Below, in pieces: positions 26,826-37,657 of a stretch of DNA of 64,000 bases. Every line of letters begins with the position of its first letter. The first letter of the stretch is position 1. The stretch is from the NCBI RefSeq assembly GCF_003208175.1, contig NZ_QKMR01000021.1, positions 19,024-83,023 of the forward strand, given 5' to 3'. The notes below the pieces were generated by a model. That model was not told the origin of the DNA. It searched no databases and worked only from the letters and a program-made list of their open reading frames with translations. Both the position numbers and the translations under genes were made by a program. Source of the stretch: Ruminiclostridium sufflavum DSM 19573. Lineage in GTDB: Bacteria > Bacillota > Clostridia > Acetivibrionales > DSM-1351.

Positions 26826-27740
26826 ATGAGTTATGAGACAGAGTATTCTCAATTTGTAGATTCAAATGAGCCCTTGAACACTTTGCAGGAAAAGGATTGG
26901 GCTTTTTATGGGCAGTGTGCGGTTACATATACGTATCTGTATGCTTTGCCGGACCCAAACCGTAAGGATTATTTTGCAAGACCGTATGCGGATAATCCGT
27001 TACAAAGGCTTGATATTCATTACCTGAAAAAGCTGCATAACAAGAAAAGACCTGTAATCTTCTTTATACATGGCGGAGGATGGACAACTGAAGATAAGAG
27101 CAATACAAGATTTTACGCACTTGAATGGATAAAGAGAGGATATACAGTTGTTTCAATTAATTACAGGCTTGCTCCGAATGTTATTCATCCTTTGCAGATA
27201 GAGGACTGTGCACTGGCTTTAAAATGGGTTATTGACAATATTGAAGATTATGGCGGCGATTCGAACAAGATAGCATTAATAGGGCATTCTGCAGGTGCCC
27301 ATTTAGCTGCGCTTCTTGTTACCGACAGAAAGTGGCATGAGAAATTTGATATTGATATAAAGAAAGTTAAGTGCTGGATACCTGTAAGCGGCATATATGA
27401 TTTTAATTTGAAGGAGAATTATTTGCAGCCTCTTTTGGAATCATCTATAATGGCAATGCTTGGTGATGCAGATAAAAAGGATTGCTCACCTATTTCCCAT
27501 GTGACGGGAAAAGAGCCGCCTTGTCTTATATTGCACGGAGGAGATGATTGGCTTGTTCCTCGCTTGAATTCTATTAATATGCATTACAAGCTTATAGGAA
27601 AAGGGGCTAAAAATGCACAGATTAAAATTGTACCCGGATATTGGCATTGCAATATGATGCTTGGGTATGACAAAGAAGGACATAAGCCGGCTGAAATAAT
27701 AAATGCATATCTTGCAGAGATGTTACCTGTAAATATATAA
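26826..27740 (+). CDS. Alpha/beta-hydrolase fold esterase (BD-FAE/lipase-like)
   Basis: A 304-residue cytoplasmic hydrolase without signal peptide. The oxyanion motif FIHGGGW, the nucleophile elbow GHSAG, the acid in LHGGDDWLV and the His in YWHCNMM complete a Ser-Asp-His triad. It resembles carboxylesterases of the hormone-sensitive lipase/feruloyl esterase clan; the substrate is unknown. The start is the ATG at 26826 behind GGAGAG. The short gap suggests cotranscription with the chemoreceptor. Confidence 0.85.
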   Translation: MSYETEYSQFVDSNEPLNTLQEKDWAFYGQCAVTYTYLYALPDPNRKDYFARPYADNPLQRLDIHYLKKLHNKKRPVIFFIHGGGWTTEDKSNTRFYALEWIKRGYTVVSINYRLAPNVIHPLQIEDCALALKWVIDNIEDYGGDSNKIALIGHSAGAHLAALLVTDRKWHEKFDIDIKKVKCWIPVSGIYDFNLKENYLQPLLESSIMAMLGDADKKDCSPISHVTGKEPPCLILHGGDDWLVPRLNSINMHYKLIGKGAKNAQIKIVPGYWHCNMMLGYDKEGHKPAEIINAYLAEMLPVNI

Positions 27741-27766
27741 GATGTTGAATTTTATTTAATAAATTA

Positions 27767-27828
27767 ATAAAACCTGTATTAGTAAAATAGATTTATATGA
27801 ATTAATTGTGCTAATACAGGTTTTATTT
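27767..27828. terminator. Bidirectional terminator between convergent hydrolase genes
   Basis: TAAAACCTGTATTAG pairs with CTAATACAGGTTTTA around a loop of about 28 bases, with A-run and T-run on the two sides. It lies between the convergent ends at 27740 and 27928 and can serve both. Confidence 0.75.
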
Positions 27829-27927
27829 GTAAGTGTCATTGCTCATAAATATGGGAAACAAGATAATTTGAAAAGTTTATCATGAGTTTATTAAAATATT
27901 ATCTTATAGCATATATAAAATATATCC

Positions 27928-28821
27928 TTATGCGGCAATAGTCTTTTTCTCTTTGCCTTCTTCCGCTGTAGCAACTTCTAATGAATTTATGTAATCAATA
28001 ACCATTTGATTAAACTCTTTTGCCTTTTGGAAAATGAAAACATGTCCTGCCCCTTTAATAATCTTAAATTCAGAATTTATAAATTTTTCCTTGAGTTCAA
28101 GGGAATCATCATAGAAGCAAAAATCCTTGTTGCCTACAACAATGAGTGATGGAATGTCATATTTACCTAGACATTTATAATGATCTCCCCGTACAACAAC
28201 CTTCCACCACTTTCTGAATTCAGAGCTGCTGATCTTAAGGGTTTCGTTAAGAAAGAATTTTCTCGATTTTTCGTGAGCTTTTCCCGGAAGCATCATATGT
28301 CCCATCATTTTAAGGTAGGTATTTGTCGAGAAAAACTTTAAGAAAACTCTGTCTGCAAAGCTGTTTACAAATTTTGTGAGATAATTTGTTTTACATATTG
28401 GACTGGCAAAAATGCATGAGATAATTCTTTCCGGGAATAATTCGCAAAAGTATTGCTGTATTATTGTACCCAAAGATAGACCGCAAATATGTGCTTTTTC
28501 GATTTCAAGCTCATCCATAAGCAGTCTTAAATAATTAGCCATAACGCTGACGTCATACTTCTGGTAATCCTCAAGGGCGGTTGAATTCCCATGACCTGCC
28601 AGATCAACATTAAGTACTCTGAAATATTCATTAAAATCTTCCATTTGATTTTTCCAGCATCTTGTGGATCCGGATATGCCATGAATTAAAACTAACCAAT
28701 CTCCATTTGGGTTACCGGAAATCTCATAATAAACTTTCTGGTTTCTGATATCTGCATAGCTTTGCAAGGTTTTTTGCATGGAGTCTTCAATTACTTCATA
28801 CTTCTGCAAATTTTTAACCAT
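27928..28821 (-). CDS. Alpha/beta hydrolase
   Basis: A 297-residue alpha/beta-hydrolase of the epoxide-hydrolase/esterase type. Motifs: LVLIHGISGSTRCW (oxyanion), VDLAGHGNS, nucleophile elbow GLSLGT, IVVGNKDFCF (acid) and GAGHVFIFQKA (His). No signal peptide. The function cannot be narrowed. ATG start behind GGAGGAGGAATTAG. It is unrelated in sequence to the neighbouring hydrolase at 26826 and is transcribed convergently with it. Confidence 0.85.
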   Translation of the reverse strand: MVKNLQKYEVIEDSMQKTLQSYADIRNQKVYYEISGNPNGDWLVLIHGISGSTRCWKNQMEDFNEYFRVLNVDLAGHGNSTALEDYQKYDVSVMANYLRLLMDELEIEKAHICGLSLGTIIQQYFCELFPERIISCIFASPICKTNYLTKFVNSFADRVFLKFFSTNTYLKMMGHMMLPGKAHEKSRKFFLNETLKISSSEFRKWWKVVVRGDHYKCLGKYDIPSLIVVGNKDFCFYDDSLELKEKFINSEFKIIKGAGHVFIFQKAKEFNQMVIDYINSLEVATAEEGKEKKTIAA

Positions 28822-28945
28822 TTCTAATTCCTCCTCCTGATGTTTGTGTAAGCCTTTACACGGTTAAATAAATTTTTACTAAAAATGTAGAAATAATGAG
28901 AGTAAATAATTGTATATATTGCATATCATTTCATATCATACTTCT

Positions 28946-28973
28946 ATTATACAACAAATGCATTAAAAGTCAA
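28946..28973 (-). promoter_or_regulatory. Promoter of the minus-strand hydrolase gene
   Basis: On the minus strand TTGACT (28973-28968), a 16-base spacer, and TATAAT (28951-28946). It leaves a leader of about 115 bases before the ATG at 28821. Confidence 0.6.
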
Positions 28974-29148
28974 TAGTTTATTTGACAAAATATATAAATT
29001 ATTGCTAAAAATGCTTTCATTATGACAAAAAAAGGCGAAAAATAATATATATGTCGAAAAAGGGTGGGGAAACCTTTTCGGTAAAAGTACTTAAGCTTTA
29101 TATGAAGTATTCAAACAATTGTTTTTTTGTTAATTTACTCACAAACTA

Positions 29149-29177
29149 TTGAAATAACTTATAAAAAGAGGTAAAAT
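29149..29177 (+). promoter_or_regulatory. Promoter of the pgk-tpiA glycolytic unit
   Basis: TTGAAA (29149-29154), 17 bases, TAAAAT (29172-29177), about 100 bases before the pgk start. Confidence 0.55.
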
Positions 29178-29284
29178 TACTTTGGTTAATTCGGTAGAAA
29201 TGTGGATAATATACGAATATTAATGACATTTTTCCTAATTTGAGAATCAATTTAATAAATAAAATATATAGGAGTGTGAAGTTG

Positions 29285-30469
29285 ATGAATAAAAAGACAA
29301 TTGAAGACATTGACGTTGCAGGTAAAAAAGTAATAGTTAGAGTTGATTTTAATGTACCATTGGATGCAAATGGAAAAATAACTGACGACAAGAGAATAGT
29401 CGGAGCACTTCCTACTATTAAGTATTTGGTTGACAAGGGTGCAAAGACTATCCTTGTTTCACATTTAGGAAGACCAAAGGACGGTTTTGAGGACAAATTC
29501 AGCATGAAGCCTACAGCTGTCAGATTGGGCGAATTGCTTGGCAAGAATGTAATTATGGCAAAGGATGTTATTGGAGAGGATGCAAAAGCCAAGGCTGCTG
29601 CTTTGCAGTCAGGCGAAGTTCTTATGCTTGAGAATGTAAGATTCCATAAGGAAGAAACTAAAAATAACCCTGATTTTGCAAAAGAATTGGCAAGCATGGC
29701 TGAAATATTCGTGAATGATGCATTCGGTACAGCTCACAGAGCCCATGCTTCAACAGCTGGATTGGCTGATTATTTGCCGGCTGTTTGCGGATTCCTTATA
29801 AAGAAGGAAATCGAAATAATGGGGAAAGCACTTGCAAATCCGGCCAGGCCTTTTGTTGCAATATTAGGCGGTGCAAAGGTTTCCGATAAAATAGCAGTTA
29901 TTGAAAACTTAATTGATAAGGTGGATACCTTGATAGTAGGCGGAGGTATGGCGTATACCTTCCTGAAGGCTAAGGGCTATAATATCGGAACTTCAATTTG
30001 CGAGGAAGACAAGATAGAGCTGGCAAAGAGCCTGATGGAAAAAGCAGCGGCAAAGGGTGTGGATTTACTGCTTCCTGTAGACAATGCAATTGCTAAGGAA
30101 TTTAATAACGATTCCGAAAAGAAGATTGTTGCATCAAATGAAATGCTTGACGGATGGATGGGTATGGATATCGGCCCTGCAACTATTGAAAAGTATGCAG
30201 GTACTATAAAGAATGCAAAAACTGTTATTTGGAACGGGCCTATGGGAGTTTTTGAATTCTCTAATTTTGCAACAGGTACAAAGGAAGTTGCAAAGGCTTT
30301 GGCGGAATCAGGCTCAATTTCCATAGTCGGAGGCGGAGATTCGGCTGCGGCAGTTGAACAATTGGGATTTGCCGATAAAATCACTCATATTTCAACCGGC
30401 GGAGGAGCTTCATTAGAATTCTTAGAAGGAAAGGTTCTTCCGGGTATAGATGTTCTTATGAGTAAATAG
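29285..30469 (+). CDS. pgk: Phosphoglycerate kinase
   Basis: A 394-residue glycolytic kinase that makes ATP from 1,3-bisphosphoglycerate. Substrate motif [17 protein letters not shown], the basic patch [23 protein letters not shown] and the C-terminal nucleotide loop [13 protein letters not shown] are all present. The start is the ATG at 29285, 9 bases after AGGAG; the upstream frame is not preceded by a ribosome site. First gene of the pgk-tpiA-gpmI-eno group. Confidence 0.97.
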   Translation: MNKKTIEDIDVAGKKVIVRVDFNVPLDANGKITDDKRIVGALPTIKYLVDKGAKTILVSHLGRPKDGFEDKFSMKPTAVRLGELLGKNVIMAKDVIGEDAKAKAAALQSGEVLMLENVRFHKEETKNNPDFAKELASMAEIFVNDAFGTAHRAHASTAGLADYLPAVCGFLIKKEIEIMGKALANPARPFVAILGGAKVSDKIAVIENLIDKVDTLIVGGGMAYTFLKAKGYNIGTSICEEDKIELAKSLMEKAAAKGVDLLLPVDNAIAKEFNNDSEKKIVASNEMLDGWMGMDIGPATIEKYAGTIKNAKTVIWNGPMGVFEFSNFATGTKEVAKALAESGSISIVGGGDSAAAVEQLGFADKITHISTGGGASLEFLEGKVLPGIDVLMSK

Positions 30470-30545
30470 TATAAAACTTTTTGAGCAGATATCTTCGAAG
30501 AATACTGTAGAAAAAGCTAATTAATATAAAAGGAGTAATATTAAA

Positions 30546-31298
30546 ATGAGTAAAAGAAGAACTATTGCGGCAGGTAATTGGAAAATGAACAAAACTGCAT
30601 CAGAGGCGGTTGAATTTGTAAATGCGTTAAAGGCAAAGGTTGCAGATACTGCATCAGAAGTAGTTGTTGGTGTTCCGTTTGTGTGCCTGCCAGGAGTTGT
30701 GGCAGCGGCAAAGGGTTCAAATATAAAGGTTGCGGCACAGAATATGCATTGGGAAGAGAGCGGAGCATTTACCGGTGAGGTTTCAGGACAAATGCTTGCA
30801 GATTTGGGCGTTGACTATGTAATAATCGGACACTCTGAGAGAAGAGAGTATTTCGGAGAAACAAATGAAACAGTTAATAAAAAGGCTCATGCTGTATTCA
30901 AGCATGGAATGACTCCCATCATATGCTGCGGTGAAACATTAACGCAAAGAGAGCAGGGAGTTACTGCGGATCACGTTAGGTATCAGATCAAGGTTGCACT
31001 ACTTGGTCTTACAGCTGAACAGGTTAAGCAGGCTGTAATTGCATATGAACCAATCTGGGCTATCGGAACAGGGAAAACTGCTACTAACGAGCAGGCAAAT
31101 GAGGTTTGTGCTATTATAAGAAATACTGTAAAGGAGCTTTACGGGGAGGAAGTATCAAATGCTGCAAGAATTCAATACGGCGGAAGCGTAAATGCTAAAA
31201 ATGCAGCAGACCTGTTTGCTATGTCGGATATTGACGGCGGTTTGGTTGGCGGAGCAAGCCTTAAGGTTGATGATTTCACAGTTATAGCTAAGGCATAA
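30546..31298 (+). CDS. tpiA: Triose-phosphate isomerase
   Basis: A 250-residue TIM-barrel enzyme interconverting DHAP and glyceraldehyde-3-phosphate. Active-site residues are visible: AGNWKMN (Asn-11, Lys-13), IIGHSERR (His-96) and [14 protein letters not shown] (Glu-168), plus the phosphate loop YGGSV. ATG start behind AAAGGAG. It follows pgk after 76 bases. Confidence 0.98.
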   Translation: MSKRRTIAAGNWKMNKTASEAVEFVNALKAKVADTASEVVVGVPFVCLPGVVAAAKGSNIKVAAQNMHWEESGAFTGEVSGQMLADLGVDYVIIGHSERREYFGETNETVNKKAHAVFKHGMTPIICCGETLTQREQGVTADHVRYQIKVALLGLTAEQVKQAVIAYEPIWAIGTGKTATNEQANEVCAIIRNTVKELYGEEVSNAARIQYGGSVNAKNAADLFAMSDIDGGLVGGASLKVDDFTVIAKA

Positions 31299-31301
31299 TA
31301 A

Positions 31302-31332
31302 AGAGTATAAATCTCCGGGAGATTTATACTCT
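31302..31332 (+). terminator. Hairpin after tpiA
   Basis: AGAGTATAAATCT - CCGGG - AGATTTATACTCT, a perfect 13-bp stem five bases after the tpiA stop. The T-run is poor, so it may be a weak terminator or a 3' stability hairpin. Confidence 0.6.
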
Positions 31333-31453
31333 CTTGGAAATTTTAAAAATCGAAATTTCTCAGAGATTTTATAATAACATAAGCAATGGCAGCTTGCGTT
31401 GTTTGTCAAGGTGAGATTTTACTAAAATAAGAATTAATTATATGTTGAATATA

Positions 31454-31483
31454 TTGACCCTCCGGCAGACTCTGGGGGGTCAA
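31454..31483 (+). terminator. G/C-rich hairpin upstream of gpmI
   Basis: TTGACCCTCC - GGCAGACTCT - GGGGGGTCAA, ten pairs with one G-T. It lies about 65 bases before the gpmI start and is followed only by scattered T. It could attenuate readthrough into gpmI. Confidence 0.4.
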
Positions 31484-31547
31484 CTTGTATATTTGCTTTT
31501 AAAGTGTGCTTATAGGACAAGTGATGTCAATTATGAAGGAGAAAAAT

Positions 31548-33083
31548 ATGGATAAAAAATTAGTAATGTTAATGATTCTCGATGGCTTCGGAAATAATCC
31601 CAAGACCGAAGGGAATGCTATTTATGCGGCAAATAAACCAAATCTTGATAGCTATATGGCAAAGTACCCTAATACAATTGTTCATACAAGCGGTATGGAC
31701 GTGGGGCTTCCGGACGGACAGATGGGAAATTCCGAGGTGGGGCATACAAATATAGGTGCGGGAAGAATAGTTTATCAGGAGTTGACCAGAATAACCAAGT
31801 CTATTATAGATGGAGATTTTTTTGCAAAAGAGGAATTCTTAAAAGCAGTTGAAAACTGTAAGAAAAATAATTCAAAGCTTCATTTAATCGGACTTTTATC
31901 TGGCGGGGGAGTACACAGCCATAATACACATTTGTATGCCTTGGTTGAAATGGCAAAGAGACATGGCTTGAAGGATGTATTTGTCCATTGCTTTTTTGAT
32001 GGCAGAGATGTTCCGCCTGATAGCTCTAAGATGTATACCGAAGAATTAGAGGCAAAGCTTGCTGAAATTGGGGTTGGAAAGATTGCATCGGTAATGGGCC
32101 GGTATTATGCTATGGATAGAGATAACCGCTGGGAAAGGGTGCAGCTTGCTTATGATGTGATGGTGCTTGGAAAGGGCCTTGCTGCAAATTCAGCAGTAGA
32201 AGCAGTAGAGGCATCTTTTGCCCGTGAAGAGTATGACGAGTTTGTTAAGCCTACTGCTGTTCTTGAAAACGGAAAGCCTGTCGCTGCAATAAGTGCAAAC
32301 GATTCAATTATATTCTTTAATTTCAGGCCTGATAGAGCAAGAGAAATAACAAGAACATTTGTGGATCCTGAATTTAAAGGTTTTGAGAGAGCAAAGGGCT
32401 TCTTCCCTTTACATTTTGTTTGCATGACCCAGTATGATAAGTCAATGCCGAATGTATCGGTTGCCTTTAAGCCTCAGACCTTGGAAAATACTTTTGGAGA
32501 ATATATCAGCAAGCTTGGTTACAGGCAGTTGAGAATTGCTGAAACAGAGAAGTATGCTCATGTAACCTTCTTCTTTAATGGTGGAGTTGAAGCTCAGTAT
32601 GAAGGTGAGGACAGAGCCTTGATCCCTTCGCCGAAGGTTGCTACTTATGACCTCAAGCCTGAAATGAGTGCTTATGAGGTTGCTGAAGAGGCTGTAAAGA
32701 GAATAAATTCAAAGGAATATGATGTAATTATATTAAACTTTGCAAACTGCGATATGGTTGGACATACCGGAGTTTTTGAAGCGGCAAAGACAGCCGTGGA
32801 AGCAGTTGATGAATGCGTAGGCAAGGTAATCGAGGCTGTATCGGCTCAGGGAGGAGTAGCTTTTATAACCGCTGACCATGGAAATGCAGAGCAGATGATA
32901 GATTATGAAAATGGAGGAGCCTTTACAGCTCACACTACGAATGTAGTCCCGCTGATTGGAATAGGCTTGGGCAATTCCGGGTTAAAGGAAGGAAAGCTTG
33001 CAGACTTGGCTCCTACCATGCTGGATATAATGGGTGTGGAAAAACCTGCGGAAATGACAGGAAGCTCACTGCTAAAAAAATAA
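31548..33083 (+). CDS. gpmI: 2,3-bisphosphoglycerate-independent phosphoglycerate mutase
   Basis: A 511-residue manganese-dependent enzyme of the alkaline phosphatase superfamily that interconverts 3- and 2-phosphoglycerate. LMILDGFG (metal Asp), GNSEVGHTNIGAGR (nucleophile Ser-62), FFNFRPDRARE, and the metal cluster FANCDMVGHTG and TADHGNAE are intact. The start is the ATG at 31548 behind GAAGGAG; the frame runs upstream without another site. In many Clostridia this enzyme is also important in sporulation and germination. Confidence 0.97.
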   Translation: MDKKLVMLMILDGFGNNPKTEGNAIYAANKPNLDSYMAKYPNTIVHTSGMDVGLPDGQMGNSEVGHTNIGAGRIVYQELTRITKSIIDGDFFAKEEFLKAVENCKKNNSKLHLIGLLSGGGVHSHNTHLYALVEMAKRHGLKDVFVHCFFDGRDVPPDSSKMYTEELEAKLAEIGVGKIASVMGRYYAMDRDNRWERVQLAYDVMVLGKGLAANSAVEAVEASFAREEYDEFVKPTAVLENGKPVAAISANDSIIFFNFRPDRAREITRTFVDPEFKGFERAKGFFPLHFVCMTQYDKSMPNVSVAFKPQTLENTFGEYISKLGYRQLRIAETEKYAHVTFFFNGGVEAQYEGEDRALIPSPKVATYDLKPEMSAYEVAEEAVKRINSKEYDVIILNFANCDMVGHTGVFEAAKTAVEAVDECVGKVIEAVSAQGGVAFITADHGNAEQMIDYENGGAFTAHTTNVVPLIGIGLGNSGLKEGKLADLAPTMLDIMGVEKPAEMTGSSLLKK

Positions 33084-33125
33084 ATCGTAGGTGTTTTTAT
33101 ATTCCTCAAACACAGGCTATAAGTA

Positions 33126-33170
33126 AAACAGCCATCTTGTTCAGAGCTTGAGCAGGGTGGCTGTTTATTT
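33126..33170 (+). terminator. Terminator of gpmI
   Basis: AAACAGCCA / TGGCTGTTT with a second inner stem CTTGTTC / GAGCAGG, followed by TATTTCCTT. The T-run is moderate. Confidence 0.7.
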
Positions 33171-33244
33171 CCTTAAAAAAGGATTAAAAATACATTTATA
33201 GAATTAACTGGTATAAAGGCGCGATACGGGAGGATAGGCATATA

Positions 33245-34285
33245 ATGAAAAAACCTTCAAGATTTATATTACATATTAAGCGGATATCCAGAAAATATAA
33301 AAAGCTTGGAAATCTTATTGTGTATATTTATAGGATTTTGAAATCTTCATATATAAGAACCTTCGTAAACTTTACCTTTACTACGGTATTGACTATTCAA
33401 ATGAAATTGGCGGATTTCGAAACCTATAAATTAAATCAGGAGGAATTTTATCAGGATAAGTGGCATATACTAATAACATGTGTATTTATCGTGCTGTACA
33501 ATTGGGCAACAATACTGATTGATAATTACCAGAAATACCAGGAAAAGATTATTAAATGTGTAAAGGAAATTGTGAACAGGGAAACAGTAATAAATGATAC
33601 AATCGGTAAAAAGCTGTATGAAATTACAAAATGTATTTCTGCAAAATCCAGCTCCATTCCTGTGAAATCTGATTTCGTGAATTTCAGCTATCAGGACGTG
33701 GCGGCTCTGGTGTGCCACAATATTTATGATGCTATTAAGGTGTCTACAGAAAAGGATTCCCATCAGGTTTCTTTAATGCAGCGGTTTAAAGAGAAAAAAA
33801 CAGGGGTAGAATATATAAAGATGATTAGCTATGGAAATGCCAATCAAATAACACCGAGTATATTTGATAAACATTTTTATCTTGACTATGACCAGAATTA
33901 TTTTCATGTGAAAATATTTAATGAAAACCAAAATAATATTTTCATATTAAAAAACGCCGAAGAAATAAAAAAACATTTTGTATACGGAAAGAGATCAAAT
34001 GAGGATGAAATTGTACAATACATAGCAATACCTGTGGTATGCGAAAACGAAGGCATAGTATCGCTGCTGCAAATAGAAATAAAGGAAAACATGCTTATTG
34101 GACGGACGAAAGAGGAAATAAGAGAATTCGTTAAGCCATTTATGGCATATATACATGTGCTTACCGTAAGCTATTATCAAGAAGAGCTATTTAAGGTATT
34201 AGCTAAAAAATTTGATATTTTGAAAAAAAGCAAAGACAGAAAAAAAAGCTTTATAGAAGGGATGAGCAAATATGAACAGCATTAG
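33245..34285 (+). CDS. Unknown membrane protein with GAF-like C-terminal region
   Basis: A 346-residue protein I do not recognise. The first 45 residues are basic. A weak hydrophobic stretch near 40-55 and a clear segment near 75-94 (ILITCVFIVLYNWATILI) suggest two membrane passes with a short outside loop. Residues 100-130 look helical, and from about 150 the pattern (alternating strands, VQYIAIPVVCENEGIVSLLQIEI) resembles a GAF-type sensory domain. No catalytic domain follows. ATG start behind GGGAGGATAGG. It lies between gpmI and eno and overlaps the next small gene by 14 bases, so the two probably act together. Confidence 0.75.
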   Translation: MKKPSRFILHIKRISRKYKKLGNLIVYIYRILKSSYIRTFVNFTFTTVLTIQMKLADFETYKLNQEEFYQDKWHILITCVFIVLYNWATILIDNYQKYQEKIIKCVKEIVNRETVINDTIGKKLYEITKCISAKSSSIPVKSDFVNFSYQDVAALVCHNIYDAIKVSTEKDSHQVSLMQRFKEKKTGVEYIKMISYGNANQITPSIFDKHFYLDYDQNYFHVKIFNENQNNIFILKNAEEIKKHFVYGKRSNEDEIVQYIAIPVVCENEGIVSLLQIEIKENMLIGRTKEEIREFVKPFMAYIHVLTVSYYQEELFKVLAKKFDILKKSKDRKKSFIEGMSKYEQH

Positions 34286-34472
34286 GGGGAAATTAATACT
34301 TATACAACCCCAAAAGAATATTGAGTTTAAATATGCCGAGCTGAATTTTATTCCTGAGGACACCGATTTTATTCAGGATCATAGGACATTTGAAGATAGA
34401 AGACAGCAGCTGATAGATGAATATGAAAAAGAACTGCGGAATTTCAGAAATAATACTATGAGGATTATATAG
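34272..34472 (+). CDS. Small hypothetical protein coupled to the 33245 gene
   Basis: A 66-residue soluble protein with no cysteine and a charged, probably helical C-terminal half (DRRQQLIDEYEKELRNFRN). Its ATG lies 14 bases before the stop of the upstream membrane protein gene, behind GAAGGGATGAG. This overlap supports translation by coupling. No family recognised. It could be a regulator or partner of the GAF-like protein. Confidence 0.6.
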   Translation: MNSIRGKLILIQPQKNIEFKYAELNFIPEDTDFIQDHRTFEDRRQQLIDEYEKELRNFRNNTMRII

Positions 34473-36143
<1,671 letters not shown>

Positions 36144-36204
36144 TAATCTTAATGCTAATATTAAATATATATTTCCCGAAAAGTAAATTTTATATAAAAT
36201 GCAT

Positions 36205-36232
36205 AAAAAACAGGTCGATAGGCTTGTTTTTT
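36205..36232 (+). terminator. Terminator of eno
   Basis: AAAAAACA / TGTTTTTT stem with an inner loop GGTCGATAGGCT; A-run and T-run on both sides. Confidence 0.65.
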
Positions 36233-36303
36233 GTGTATTTATATGCTACAATTTTACCAAAGTCAATTACGATTGAAAGTCTTCGCGACGATGGAGTATC
36301 GTC

Positions 36304-36353
36304 TTTTTAGGTGAGCATTTCTTTCAAGCTGGCTTACAACGCAGCTTGGGCTT
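36304..36353 (+). repeat. Eno-flanking repeat, copy 2
   Basis: TTTTTAGGTGAGC...TTTCAAGCTGGCTTACAACGCAGCTTGGGCTT, aligned with 34705-34756. It folds as CAAGCTG / CAGCTTG with a ten-base loop. The neighbouring GTCAATTAC and TATATCGTCCC motifs suggest it is part of a larger, decayed dispersed element. Confidence 0.55.
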
Positions 36354-36466
36354 TATACTTCAGGAGGTTAGCCTCAAAATCCAAGCTATATCGTCCCATG
36401 TAATTGAGGCGGTATAATCGGAAACGATAGTAGTTGACTTTGTCTATTTTAGGAGGTGTTTTTATT

Positions 36467-36712
36467 TTGGTAACTGCAAAGTGGATTGTTAATATAGTAC
36501 ACATTCTTCTTGCTCTTTCGCTTATAGTAATTGTTTTACTTCAGTCCGGAAAGCAAGCCGGTTTATCTGGTTCTATCGCAGGCGGAGCTGAGACTTTCTT
36601 TGGAAAAAATAAGGGCCGAACAGTTGACGCATTACTTTCAAAGTACACCGCTGTTGCTGCAATTGCATTTTTGGCAACTTCAGTCGCTCTCTTCATTTTA
36701 ATGGAGTATTAA
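36467..36712 (+). CDS. secG: Protein translocase subunit SecG
   Basis: An 81-residue SecYEG accessory subunit with two membrane helices and the conserved loop VLLQSGKQAGLSGSIAGGAETFFGKNKGRT. The TTG at 36467 lies 10 bases after AGGAGG and gives normal length; the frame extends 11 codons upstream through the ribosome site and is rejected. eno-secG-rnr order is common in Firmicutes; here rnr lies 6 kb away. Confidence 0.93.
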   Translation: MVTAKWIVNIVHILLALSLIVIVLLQSGKQAGLSGSIAGGAETFFGKNKGRTVDALLSKYTAVAAIAFLATSVALFILMEY

Positions 36713-36740
36713 GATTACTTGGCAAGTTTTTAGAAATGTG

Positions 36741-36775
36741 AGCCCAGGAGTACTCAACGTGCACTTGGGCTTTTT
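36741..36775 (+). terminator. Terminator of secG
   Basis: AGCCCA ... TGGGCT-type stem (AGCCCAGGAG / CACTTGGGCT) followed by TTTTTG. Intrinsic terminator. Confidence 0.75.
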
Positions 36776-36884
36776 GTTGCAGGTTATTGTATTACCAGCC
36801 AATTGAGTGAAAGCCTTTAAGCCGGCTTTTAATGGGATTGGATTTGAATTTGATATAGGCGGACAGTTCAAGGGAGGAAACATT

Positions 36885-37454
36885 ATGACCAGGGATGAAG
36901 CTCTCGAAGAATTGAAAATCAGGCTATCCGACGGGTATATGCTTCAGCATTCGATAGTTTCCGAGGCAATAATGAAGCAATTTGCATTATATTTTAATGA
37001 TGACATTGATATTTGGGCAATGGCAGGTTTATTGCATGATATTGATTATGAGAGAACAATTGACAACCCTGTATTACATGGTGCTGTTGCGGCTGACATT
37101 CTTGAAAATTTGAACTTGGACAGAACTATTATATATTCTGTGCAGGCACATAACGATTTACAGGAGCTGCCGCGAAACAGGAAAATGGATAAGGTTTTGT
37201 ATTTAACTGATTTTTTTACTGATTATATTATAGAATGTGCATACAGACTTCCGAACAGAAAAATATCTGATGTTTCAGCGGAGGCTGTTTATAAAATGGT
37301 GTGCGAGGGGACCCGGTCCGGAGCTTGGAGCTGTAATATCACATATATGCAGGAGCTTGGCCTTACTGCTGAAAAGTTCATTGAAACAGCAATAAGAGCT
37401 GTGCAGGAAATATCAAAGGAATATATTTATGCCCGGCAAAGAACTGAAATTTGA
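36885..37454 (+). CDS. HD-domain hydrolase-like protein
   Basis: A 189-residue soluble protein with an HD phosphohydrolase fold: AGLLHDIDYE (His-Asp metal pair) and the later HNDLQELPRN and LTDFFTDY segments. Such small HD proteins act on nucleotides or phosphate esters; the substrate is unknown. The start is the ATG at 36885 behind AAGGGAGG; the frame upstream runs through the gap without a site. Terminators on both sides make it a single-gene unit. Confidence 0.85.
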   Translation: MTRDEALEELKIRLSDGYMLQHSIVSEAIMKQFALYFNDDIDIWAMAGLLHDIDYERTIDNPVLHGAVAADILENLNLDRTIIYSVQAHNDLQELPRNRKMDKVLYLTDFFTDYIIECAYRLPNRKISDVSAEAVYKMVCEGTRSGAWSCNITYMQELGLTAEKFIETAIRAVQEISKEYIYARQRTEI

Positions 37455-37495
37455 TTAGCAGCTGTAAATGGTTTTTTATAAAATTTATCAAAGAC

Positions 37496-37527
37496 TAAAA
37501 AGTTACTATGTTGTAACTTTTTTTTTG
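37496..37527 (+). terminator. Terminator after the HD gene
   Basis: AAAAAGTTAC - TATGTT - GTAACTTTTTTTTT; short perfect stem with a long T-run. Confidence 0.88.
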
Positions 37528-37657
37528 CTTTTTTGTAACCTCTTATTTTATCGAAAATTGTACAATTATCATAAAATTGATTGCGGCATACACGCTTGCA
37601 AAAATCTGCAATTGAAAAAGATGGTAACGCAAAAAGAGAGGCAATAGGTGAACATTC

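Larger units (their letters stand above)
28822..29284. other. Divergent promoter region between the hydrolase and pgk
   Basis: About 460 AT-rich bases without a gene. It contains a minus-strand promoter for the hydrolase (28946-28973), a plus-strand promoter for pgk (29149-29177), and between them an A-rich stretch around 29020-29070 (GGCGAAAAATAAT, GTCGAAAAAGGGTGGGG) that I cannot interpret. Confidence 0.6.
36144..36466 (+). other. Non-coding gap between eno and secG
   Basis: About 320 bases. It holds the eno terminator (36205-36232), an inverted copy of GTAATTGACT at 36261-36270, CGACGAT/ATCGTCTTT (a possible small hairpin at 36287-36306), the repeat at 36304-36353, and TATATCGTCCC (36388), which also occurs at 12163. 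The secG ribosome site AGGAGG is at 36451. Confidence 0.6.
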
